NCBI RefSeq assembly: GCF_008704795.1
Contig: NZ_CP023690.1
Coordinates: forward strand, 1,736,001 to 1,800,000
DNA: 64,000 bases
Reading direction: 5' to 3'
DNA from: Streptomyces spectabilis
Lineage (GTDB): Bacteria > Actinomycetota > Actinomycetes > Streptomycetales > Streptomycetaceae
Under the pieces are notes generated by a model. That model had not been told where the DNA came from, did not search any database, and saw only the letters and a list, made by a program, of their open reading frames with translations. Each line of letters begins with the position of its first letter. Within the stretch, counting starts at the first letter, position 1. A program made the translations under genes and the position numbers. This document shows, one piece after another, positions 58,501-64,000 of the stretch.

Positions 58501-60914
58501 TCTGCTGCTTCCTTCGCGAAGGGCGTCAGCCCGGGCAGCGCGTTCTTCAGCCCGATCAACGCTCGGGTGAAGATCGGCATGACGCGGGGCTGCAGCGACT
58601 CCGACCACGCGGAGAACGCCGACCTCAGGTCCGTGAACGCGTCGAACGTGTCCCGCGCCGCAGGCGACAGCTCCGACAGTTCTTCCTGGTACTTGGCTTG
58701 CGCGACAGCGGCCTGCGACATGCTCCCGGCCGTCTGCTGCGCCGCCGACGCCACCTGCCGCTCGGCCGACGTGATCGAATCCGCTGCCGTCACGTGCGTG
58801 TTGGCCAGGGACTCCTGCGCCCGCCCCACCGACCGTGCACCGTCCTGCTGAACCTTGGTCGCGTTGCGCTGCGCCTCGATGACCTTGTCCTGCGCGGCGG
58901 AGATCGCCGCGGCGCACTCCTTCTGGACGCGCGCCACATTCCGCTGGGCATCCGCGACCTTCGCCTGCGCGGCGGCGATCTCCAGGGCGTTCTCGCGCTG
59001 CTGCCGGGCCGCCGCCTGCTGCGCTTTCGCCAGCGCGGCCGTCTGCTCACGGACCTGCCGCTGGGCATCCGCCAGCCGCCCCTGCGCGTTCTTGACCCGG
59101 TCCGAGCCGTCGACCCCGGCCCTGTCGGCCTTCTTCTTCTCGTCGGCAATGCGCTTCGTCGCGAGCCGCTGTTCCTTGAGCCGCTGAACCGCCTGGTCGT
59201 AGGCGAGCTGCGCCTGCGCCTGCTCCAGCGCCGACGCCTTCGACCCCTTAGCCCGCACCGCCCGCAGCCGCTGCTCAGCCGCCTGGACGGTGAGGGCCGC
59301 ATCCCGCTGCGACAGCTGCGCGTCAGTGAGGCGGTTCCCGAGATCCTCCAGCTCCATCGCCGCGTCACGGCGCGCCTGCGTCAGATCCTGCTGCGCCTGC
59401 CGAGCCGACCGCTGTGCATCAGCCAGCGACTGCTCGGCGGCCACGACACGGTCGTTCGCCGCCTGCTGCCGGTCCGCCGCCTGCTGTACCGCGTTCGCCA
59501 GAGACTGCTTGGCGTCCTTAACCTGCTGGGCGGCATCCCGCTGCCGGTCCGCCGCCTGCTGCACCGCAGCCGCCACATCCTGCTCGGCCTGCCGCACCTG
59601 CTGGGACGCCTGCCGGTTCGCCTCCGCCGCAGACCTCTTGGCGTCCGCGACGGCCTGCTCGGCCTGCTGAATCTGCCGGGCCGCATTCCTGTGCGCGGCG
59701 GCCAGCGACTGCTGCGCACCCTCCAGCTGGCGTGCCCGCGCCGCACCCTGCGACGCCGCCTGACCACCCTTGATCGACGCAGTCGTCGCGGCGTCCTGCG
59801 CCGCCTTCTGCGCCTGAGCAGCTCTGGCGATCCCCATGAACGCGGGGATCGCCACAGCACCCAGCGCACCGACGCCAGCCGCCGCAGCAACACCAGCGGA
59901 CGCGATCGCGCCCATCCCGGCCGCAAGGACCGGAATCGCGGGGATCACCGCGACAGACCCAAGTGCCACCGACAGCTGGAAGATCGCCGAAGTGGCACCC
60001 GAGGTATCGACCCGGACCTTGACGTCGTCCGCGTCCAGCTTGTTGACCATCGCCTGGACAGCAGCAAGCTGCGCCGCGGCGGCAGCCGCGTCCACGCGCA
60101 CCGCCACGTCCGCGTCCTGCGCCGCCAGCGCCTGCAGACGGGCCTCGATCGCGGAGATCTCGGCCTGCGCGGTCGCGGCGTCCATGTCGACGCCGATCCG
60201 CACATCCCGCAGGGCGGTCAGCCGGGCCCGCAGCCGCGCCAGCTCCACCTCGGCCGGCGACGTGTCCGCCCCGATGTTGATGTTGGGGAGGCTGGCCTCA
60301 GCCGCCTGCACCTGGGCGCGCAGCCGCTGACCAAAGGTGCCGTCCGTCTCCACCCGGATCCGGGCCGGGTCGGCGGACAGCTCGTCCACCTGCTCCTGCA
60401 GGAGCCGCAGCTGGGCGATCGCCGCCGCCGTGTCCGCACGGACGGCCACGTTCGGGTGCGCTGCACCGATACGGCGCAGACGCTCCTCAATGTCCGCGGC
60501 CTCCGCGCGGGCGGCCTGCGCGTCGATGTCGACGCCGATCGTCTTGCCGGACAGCGCTTCCAGGCGGGCACGCAGCCGCGCCAGGTCCGCGTCGACACCC
60601 GTGTCCGAGAGGCGGACGTCGAGCTTGGGCATGCTGCGGAACGCCGCCTCCAGGCGGGCCTTCAGCGACCGGGCAAACGCCCCACCCGTATCCGAGCCCT
60701 GCCGGGTCGCGGCCGGGCGGGCCGCGCGGGCCCCGTCCTGGATGCCGTCCCGCACCGAAGGCGTGATGTGCGCAGCGATCTGACGGCCGATGATCCGCCC
60801 GACCTCATCGCCGATCTGCGACGCCGGAGGCACCAACGCCGCACGCAGACGGCCGTGAATGCCGCGCGCGTTCGGGATGACATCGATCTCGACGGAGCCG
60901 ACACTGATCGCCAC
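55590..60914 (-). CDS. tape measure protein with M23 and SLT-type lytic domains
   Basis: 1,774 residues from GTG 60914. N-terminal part has two homologous segments (ADLARLRARLEALSGKTIGVDID and VELARLRARLTALRDVRIGVDMD). A long Gln/Ala-rich coiled coil covers about 390-800, followed by a hydrophobic region and four to five 27-45-residue repeats of the form RIGKWLWENALRPAFRGIG (about 1060-1250). At the end, an M23 endopeptidase (HTGLDF from 1482, GPHLHLEAR to about 1565) is followed by a transglycosylase-like domain (WHGESGWRWNADNPTS, Glu1622). It sets tail length and may aid entry through peptidoglycan. Confidence 0.92.
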   Translation of the reverse strand: MAISVGSVEIDVIPNARGIHGRLRAALVPPASQIGDEVGRIIGRQIAAHITPSVRDGIQDGARAARPAATRQGSDTGGAFARSLKARLEAAFRSMPKLDVRLSDTGVDADLARLRARLEALSGKTIGVDIDAQAARAEAADIEERLRRIGAAHPNVAVRADTAAAIAQLRLLQEQVDELSADPARIRVETDGTFGQRLRAQVQAAEASLPNINIGADTSPAEVELARLRARLTALRDVRIGVDMDAATAQAEISAIEARLQALAAQDADVAVRVDAAAAAAQLAAVQAMVNKLDADDVKVRVDTSGATSAIFQLSVALGSVAVIPAIPVLAAGMGAIASAGVAAAAGVGALGAVAIPAFMGIARAAQAQKAAQDAATTASIKGGQAASQGAARARQLEGAQQSLAAAHRNAARQIQQAEQAVADAKRSAAEANRQASQQVRQAEQDVAAAVQQAADRQRDAAQQVKDAKQSLANAVQQAADRQQAANDRVVAAEQSLADAQRSARQAQQDLTQARRDAAMELEDLGNRLTDAQLSQRDAALTVQAAEQRLRAVRAKGSKASALEQAQAQLAYDQAVQRLKEQRLATKRIADEKKKADRAGVDGSDRVKNAQGRLADAQRQVREQTAALAKAQQAAARQQRENALEIAAAQAKVADAQRNVARVQKECAAAISAAQDKVIEAQRNATKVQQDGARSVGRAQESLANTHVTAADSITSAERQVASAAQQTAGSMSQAAVAQAKYQEELSELSPAARDTFDAFTDLRSAFSAWSESLQPRVMPIFTRALIGLKNALPGLTPFAKEAADAVGELQDRASRGFKNPWWKGFKADLAGAVRPAIIGLGVSFGNVFKGMAGVVQAFLPHMDSISARMRAITGRFAAWGAGLKGSPAFERFLAYAAENGPLVARTIGDISRAFFEVARALSPLSGPLLEVLGVLARGIASVAETTPWLIQGLYGLFIATKLWTLALVLQAAVLNAHPITLLIIGIVALVAAVVYAYKRFDWFRAGVQAVWNGIKDAVSGAWNQVLRPAFDGISTGLRTVGGWGSWLWRTALKPAFDGISLGARVLAAVIATLLIAPVVLGFKLTAATGKWLYEKGLLPAFRGIGVAAGALYRNAIKPAVDGIVEGFRFVGRIGKWLWENALRPAFRGIGTAAGALYRVTIKPVGDRIVGTFRFVARIGKWLWQQALAPAFRGIGAVGKWLYDKAIKPAFSGIATTASWLWRKGLKPPFDRIKEAVRLVGVAFGRAKDAIKTAWGKVQSITKGPVNFVIKYVYGKGIRPVWNAVAKIVSLDELPPAPKQLAAGGTVGDGFGPARPMVTNRPTAIVGEGNPRFPEFVIPTDPRFRNRARALHAAAGTKLMADGGILGGAWDWTKDTIGKAINWAKTGFNLLTNPSKAWDKLVKPIKERVAKGITGDGLWAKAIRRVPGKWIGGLKSKLVDAVNSMLGGGADGMLGGAWLKPVDARFGTKFGVRGSMWSSGRHTGLDFPAAIGTAVKAVADGTIAKTANGGPYGKHIVINHGSGLQSLYAHMSAILMKQGRGVAGGTQIGRVGNTGNTTGPHLHLEARVNGRSVDPMPFLTGGGKGFPANAVGAAQKYAKALLPRYGWGANQFGPLKKLWHGESGWRWNADNPTSDAYGIPQALPGSKMRSAGPDWRTNAKTQIRWGMGYIKDRPDYGSPARAYAKWLARSPHWYDQGGMLQPGLNLAYNGTGRPEPVFTSTQASALARMATGGGGLGDLSVQVFVGDREITEIARAEVRRSNGELVTALRGGRG

Positions 60915-60937
60915 GAGAGGTCCCCCTCCCGCATGCG

Positions 60938-61330
60938 CTACGCAGCGCCCCCATTGATGATCCGGAACAGGCGCTCCGCCTGCTCGTCGTTCAGCTTCGG
61001 CTTCGCCGCACGGGCCTTCGCCCCAGGGCGCGGCGTGGGATCGGGCGGCTGCGGCTGCTTGCCCTTCTCCGTATTCGCGCAGATCAGCACGTACTCGACA
61101 CGCCGCACACCATCAACCAGTGCAGCGGTCAACTGCTCCAGCTGCGACCAACGCCCCTTCTCTGGCTCACCCTTGTCCGCCTGCTCCGCCAGCTCCTCGT
61201 CGGACAGCGTGTTCCGCAAGGCAGTCATGGTGTGCGACTCGGGCGGCAGATGCTCAATCAGCACCCGCAGCCAACGCCAAGACCGGCGCCCCGACAGCAC
61301 ATCCGCGATGTCGTAGTGCCGGTCGATCAA
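60938..61330 (-). CDS. tail assembly chaperone, frameshift (gpT-like) part
   Basis: 130 codons to the stop at 60938 (LIDRHYDIADVLSGRRSWRWLRVLIEHLPP). It has no good own start: TTG 61330 lacks a ribosome site, and the frame is open upstream to the slippery site GGGAAAG at 61384-61390. A -1 shift there joins it to the gene at 61339-61794, giving a fusion of about 285 residues. This is the gpG-gpGT arrangement of lambda-like phages; the chaperone coats the tape measure. Confidence 0.85.
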   Translation of the reverse strand: MIDRHYDIADVLSGRRSWRWLRVLIEHLPPESHTMTALRNTLSDEELAEQADKGEPEKGRWSQLEQLTAALVDGVRRVEYVLICANTEKGKQPQPPDPTPRPGAKARAAKPKLNDEQAERLFRIINGGAA

Positions 61331-61338
61331 GTCGGCCT

Positions 61339-61794
61339 CTACCGACTCTGCATGCGCCTCCCAGAGCGCGATGGTGCTACGGACTTTCCCAGGCCCTCCC
61401 CAGAACGATCTCCCGCATCGGCGATGAAGTTCTGGAACTCCTCATTCGTGGGGTCGATCTCGATGAAGAAGTCGAAGTCGTCCGGGTGCAGCACCTTCCG
61501 AGCAAACGTGTCGATGTAGCCCTGCGTGAGCATGCGATGCCACGACATTCGCCAAGCGTCGGGCGGGACGATCCGCACTTCCTCACCGCAGAGAAGGGCA
61601 GTGACGTAGTGCCCCTCTGCCTCGATCTCCTGAGCCTCGAAGGCCGTTACCTCCGGCTCCTCAAGCTCCTGCTCGCGCTCCACAGCCCGTCGAGTGGCCG
61701 CCGGGCGGGACGTTGAACGAGCCGCTGCGCGCGGCTTCCGGCTGCTGCTGGTACTGGTGCTGGTGCTGGTGCTGGTGCTACGCGTGTTGGCCAC
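61339..61794 (-). CDS. tail assembly chaperone (gpG-like)
   Basis: 151 residues from GTG 61794 with GGGAGG upstream. Starts with a Thr/Ser tandem repeat (RSTSTSTSTSTSSSRKP, encoded by a hexamer array), then the gpG-like domain HYVTALLCGEEVRIVPPDAWRMSWHRMLTQGYIDTFARKVLHPDDFDFF. Ends with SRSGRRMQSR after the slippery site. Located between major tail protein and tape measure, as in other siphoviruses. Confidence 0.85.
   Translation of the reverse strand: MANTRSTSTSTSTSTSSSRKPRAAARSTSRPAATRRAVEREQELEEPEVTAFEAQEIEAEGHYVTALLCGEEVRIVPPDAWRMSWHRMLTQGYIDTFARKVLHPDDFDFFIEIDPTNEEFQNFIADAGDRSGEGLGKSVAPSRSGRRMQSR
61384..61390 (-). promoter_or_regulatory. programmed -1 frameshift site GGGAAAG
   Basis: On the coding strand the codons CTG-GGA-AAG give a canonical X-XXY-YYZ heptamer, identical to the lambda G-T slippery site. 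After the shift the reading GGG-AAA-GTC continues without a stop into LIDRHYD and the gpT-like frame to 60938. Confidence 0.9.
61751..61785. repeat. hexamer tandem repeat encoding Thr-Ser
   Basis: About five copies of GGTGCT (one with A) on the plus strand, encoding the STSTST stretch of the gpG-like protein. Slippage-prone array at the N-terminus. Confidence 0.85.
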
Positions 61795-61897
61795 GGCGCG
61801 GGCCTCCCTCGATCAATGGCGCGGGCAGTTACGAAGAAAGGTGGATGGGCCGGGCCCGCGCCGACGGTGGCGGCCCACCCACCAGCACAGAATCCGG

Positions 61898-62482
61898 TCA
61901 GGAGCCGGTGTAGTCGGCAGTCGCCGGGACGCGGTCCGCGTGGTAGACGGTGTTGCCTGCCTCGTCCGGATAGGCCGTGATCGTCCACTCGAAGCCAGCC
62001 ATCTCGTCCTGCTTGTGCGTGACGTCGGAACGGTCCGAGATCTCCCCGGCAGGGACGTAGAAGCTCAGGCTTGTCTCGCCGTCAAAGACGACGAACCAGA
62101 AGGAGCGACGATCCGGGTTGGGGCTCGCAGTCTCCGCGAATGTCGTCAATCCGGACACCGGCTCAAGGTCTGCGAGCGAGGCACGGTAGTGCAGCGACCG
62201 GACCGTAGTGCGCGCCGTCTCCCATGCCGTGATCTTGAAGGTGCGCAGGGACTTGGTGATCGTCGTGCGGATCGGCGACGTGTAACCCCAAGGGGTGTAC
62301 TCCTGGCTGTCTTCGTCGAACCCCTGCACCAGACCGTCGTCTGAGATACCCCCCAAGGGCGCCCAAGGGGGCATCGGCTGGACCAGCGGGTCACCGGGGG
62401 ACGAAGTGCCGAGCGGGGCAGTCCAGCCGCCACCATTAGCGCCGACCTCCATCAGGTCCGCTGCGCGAGTGATGTTGACCAT
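61898..62482 (-). CDS. major tail protein
   Basis: 194 residues from ATG 62482 with GGAGACAACG upstream: NITRAADLMEVGANGGGWTAPLG, SPIRTTITKSLRTFKITAWETARTT, FWFVVFDGETSLSFYVPAGEI, EWTITAYPDEAG. Beta-rich tube protein (gpV/gp17.1-like fold) judged by sequence pattern and by its place directly before the tail chaperones. Confidence 0.85.
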   Translation of the reverse strand: MVNITRAADLMEVGANGGGWTAPLGTSSPGDPLVQPMPPWAPLGGISDDGLVQGFDEDSQEYTPWGYTSPIRTTITKSLRTFKITAWETARTTVRSLHYRASLADLEPVSGLTTFAETASPNPDRRSFWFVVFDGETSLSFYVPAGEISDRSDVTHKQDEMAGFEWTITAYPDEAGNTVYHADRVPATADYTGS

Positions 62483-62570
62483 CGTTGTCTCCAGACATGC
62501 GTGAAGCCCGCGCACGGGCGGGATCTTGGGGTCCGGCGCGGGCCCGAATCGGTCAAGAGACCGGGTGCAG

Positions 62571-63140
62571 TTATGTGGTTGTGGTGAGCCGACGCAGCAT
62601 GAAAGTCAAGACATCCTGCGTAGCCTTCGATGTGTTACAGGTGGCACACGTGGGAGCTAGATTGTCCCACTCGTGCGCACCCTGCTTGGCGAGGGCGACG
62701 ATGTGATCGATGTGGTCCGTCGGGGATCCGCAGTAGACGCACGGGTCAGCTCGTATGAGCCCCATGTACTCAGCGACTGCATCAAGGTCTGAAGTGACCT
62801 TCAGGGCTGCGCGACGCCTGGCGGAGGCCGCACGGTGCTTCTCGGGATTCAGCTCGATCCACCGGTAGCGCCGTTCATAGTTGGCTTCCTTGTTCTCCTC
62901 GTAGTACCGCTCCCGGTAGCCCGGGTTCTTCGCATACCACTGCTTGGCATATTCGCTGCGCTCCTTCTTCGTGCGCTCGCGGTACGCCCTTCGATGGTCA
63001 CGATTCTTCCGATTCCACTCACGGTCACGGGCCCGCCCGCACTCCTTGCACTCGGTGGCCAGCCCGTCCTTGCTGCTACTCCTCTTGCGGAACTCGCTGC
63101 GCAGCTTGCGTTTGTCGCACTTGATGCAAATCTTCTCCAC
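62571..63140 (-). CDS. HNH endonuclease (free-standing)
   Basis: 189 residues from GTG 63140 with GGAG upstream. N-terminal zinc cluster CIKCDKRKLRSEF ... CKECGRARD, a Lys/Arg/Tyr-rich linker, and the HNH core CVYCGSPTDHIDHIVALAKQGAHEWDNLAPTCATCNTSK. Lower GC and A-rich codons compared with tail genes around it. It lies between the tail terminator and major tail protein genes, where it interrupts the usual order; typical of a mobile homing endonuclease. Confidence 0.9.
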   Translation of the reverse strand: MEKICIKCDKRKLRSEFRKRSSSKDGLATECKECGRARDREWNRKNRDHRRAYRERTKKERSEYAKQWYAKNPGYRERYYEENKEANYERRYRWIELNPEKHRAASARRRAALKVTSDLDAVAEYMGLIRADPCVYCGSPTDHIDHIVALAKQGAHEWDNLAPTCATCNTSKATQDVLTFMLRRLTTTT

Positions 63141-63150
63141 GCCACTCCAG

Positions 63151-63178
63151 TCTGTAAGGTCCGCCCTAACCTTACAGA
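63151..63178. promoter_or_regulatory. inverted repeat between HNH and antitoxin genes
   Basis: TCTGTAAGG (63151-63159) and CCTTACAGA (63170-63178) are perfect 9-bp arms. The site is 24 bp before the antitoxin ATG and 10 bp before the HNH start. Phd-type antitoxins bind such palindromes to repress their own genes. Confidence 0.65.
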
Positions 63179-63202
63179 ACTATCAAGCTGTACGATCCGT
63201 CT

Positions 63203-63379
63203 ATGGACGAAGAAGTCAAAGTGCAGGAGGCGCGCGAGCGGTTCGCGCAGCTTTTGAACGGAACGCAGTGGCAGGGCAAGCACATCGCCATCACCCGACA
63301 CGGCAAGGCGGCGGGCGTTCTAGTGCCACCTGACTGGTACGAGCGAGCCGTCGCAGCCCTCAGCGGGCCTGGCACTTAG
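63203..63379 (+). CDS. Phd/YefM-type antitoxin, no toxin partner seen
   Basis: 58 residues from ATG 63203: MDEEVKVQEARERFAQLLNG, then KHIAITRHGKAAGVLVPPDWYERA. This is the Phd/YefM N-terminal DNA-binding domain with a shortened C-terminal toxin-binding part. It is the only plus-strand gene in the late module. TACGAT (63191-63196) ends 6 bases before the ATG (leaderless type). No Doc, YoeB or RelE-like gene follows: the 3' end overlaps the opposing tail gene by 4 bases. Possibly neutralises a host or rival-phage toxin, or represses the HNH gene. Confidence 0.8.
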   Translation: MDEEVKVQEARERFAQLLNGTQWQGKHIAITRHGKAAGVLVPPDWYERAVAALSGPGT

Positions 63380-63765
63380 GCCGGATGGCAATAGATTTCG
63401 TAGGTACCACCGACGCGACGGAGAGCCTTGTTCTCGTATGGGAGCCCGGCGGGCAGAGCCAGGCACCGAACCATTCCGACGACCAGCGTGGACGTGGTCG
63501 AACCACGCACCACATGCATGATCCACTCGTGGGCGTCGCGCGCCAGCAAGAACGCAGAGGCCCTCGTCGGCGCGTAGACGTTCATGTCGAAGAGCATCCG
63601 CGCCAGTTTCGCTCCGTCGTATCCACCACCGGGAACCTGGAGGAATTGGATTGTCGGTAGCTCATCCAGCAGGTTGTTGTCGAGTTCGTCGCGCACCACA
63701 GCGTCCGGGAAGCGGGCGGTGGCGCGGGGAATGAGTTCGCCTTCGACATCGATGAGCGCGGTCAC
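63376..63765 (-). CDS. tail terminator-like minor protein
   Basis: 129 residues from GTG 63765, overlapping the previous stop (GTGA). TALIDVEGELIPRATARFPDAVVRDELDN, DELPTIQFLQVPGGGYDG, APTRASAFLLARDAHEWIM. Size and position between a gp10-like protein and the major tail protein match tail terminator (gpU/gp13-like) proteins of siphoviruses. Confidence 0.78.
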   Translation of the reverse strand: MTALIDVEGELIPRATARFPDAVVRDELDNNLLDELPTIQFLQVPGGGYDGAKLARMLFDMNVYAPTRASAFLLARDAHEWIMHVVRGSTTSTLVVGMVRCLALPAGLPYENKALRRVGGTYEIYCHPA

Positions 63766-64000
63766 TGGTTCCGCCCGCCGATCTGCGCCGCCCACAGCAG
63801 CACGTGGTGGGCGGGGACGCGTTCGGTGCCGTACTCCACCCAGCGGGCGTAGTAGGAGGTGTTGCGGACATAGGCGGCAGCCCGGTCCCTGCGGCGGCCA
63901 CCACGGCTGGTGCTATCGGTCTCCCACGACGCCTTGTAGTGCCCTGGGTGTGGGCCCCGTTCGTCGACCGGTGACGTAGCCACAGCGATTCCTTTGATGA
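63762..64000 (-). CDS. HK97 gp10-like head-tail protein (partial or short)
   Basis: If started at GTG 63983 (AAAGGA seven bases upstream) it has 73 residues: ATSPVDERGPHPGHYKASWE ... YVRNTSYYARWVEYGTERVPAHHVLL. SPVD...GHYKAS and YYARWVEYGT are gp10 hallmarks, but that family normally has 30-50 more N-terminal residues, and the frame remains open to 64000. The gene therefore probably continues beyond the window. Confidence 0.7.
   Translation of the reverse strand, partial: IKGIAVATSPVDERGPHPGHYKASWETDSTSRGGRRRDRAAAYVRNTSYYARWVEYGTERVPAHHVLLWAAQIGGRNQ

Larger units (their letters stand above)
38754..64000. mobile_element. prophage (left part; continues beyond the window)
   Basis: From just after uppP the gene content changes to phage-type: two GntR regulators, many small DUF proteins, a DNA ligase domain protein, a tyrosine integrase and a complete-looking minus-strand tail and lysis module of a long-tailed siphovirus reaching the right edge. 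Head genes (portal, terminase, capsid) are presumably just right of 64000. The exact left boundary is not visible: no tRNA or att duplication could be found in 38754-39305. A defective or integrative hybrid element cannot be excluded. Confidence 0.85.

Noticed and set aside
63203..63379. Complete toxin-antitoxin pair
   Set aside because: Only the antitoxin-like gene is present; the flanking genes are an HNH nuclease and a tail protein, so a classical TA operon is not supported.

Overview
The window is high-GC actinobacterial DNA that reads as a Streptomyces chromosome. Supporting signs are the strong G/C third-position bias, many GTG starts with GTGA/ATGA stop-start overlaps, a divergent EF-Tu of the tuf3 type, TerD/TerB proteins and the small DUF6221/DUF6233-type proteins usual in Streptomyces mobile DNA.

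Region 1 (1-9.8 kb) is the edge of a biosynthetic gene cluster. Ten minus-strand genes, mostly touching or overlapping, encode FabG-like reductase, type II thioesterase, two HxE-type Fe(II)/2-oxoglutarate oxygenases, KAS III, ACP, a free-standing NRPS condensation domain, SbnA, SbnB and an adenylation protein that runs off the left edge. SbnA plus SbnB make L-2,3-diaminopropionate (Dap), so the product probably contains Dap joined to a short acyl unit made on the ACP. A divergent Sfp-type phosphopantetheinyl transferase would activate the carriers.

Region 2 (9.8-38.75 kb) is ordinary chromosome: a TenA-like protein; a terB - M56 peptidase - blaI - terD block with matching BlaI-type operators in front of terB and terD; a PucR-type regulator; a probable ornithine-lipid pair (olsB-olsA); a CoA-transferase/acyl-CoA dehydrogenase pair; an XRE-cupin regulator divergent from an EamA permease; DedA and TVP38 membrane proteins; three tandem paralogous membrane-anchored proteins with leaderless-type promoters; tuf3; a DNA alkylation repair protein; thiolase with a divergent HxlR regulator; and uppP.

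Region 3 (about 38.8-64 kb, continuing past the right edge) is a prophage. Its left part holds two GntR regulators, palindromic operators, many very small proteins, an ATP-dependent DNA ligase domain protein and a tyrosine integrase operon. Its right part is a minus-strand late module of a long-tailed siphovirus. Read right to left it has a gp10-like protein, tail terminator, a Phd-type antitoxin and an HNH endonuclease (both extra genes), major tail protein, tail assembly chaperones joined by a -1 frameshift at GGGAAAG, a 1,774-residue tape measure with lytic domains, minor tail proteins, amidase endolysin, holin and small membrane proteins.

Two small genes of the early operon (about 41.5 and 42.3 kb) each appear to carry a one-base indel. 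Coordinates were read by eye and functions come from motif recognition; no database search was possible.
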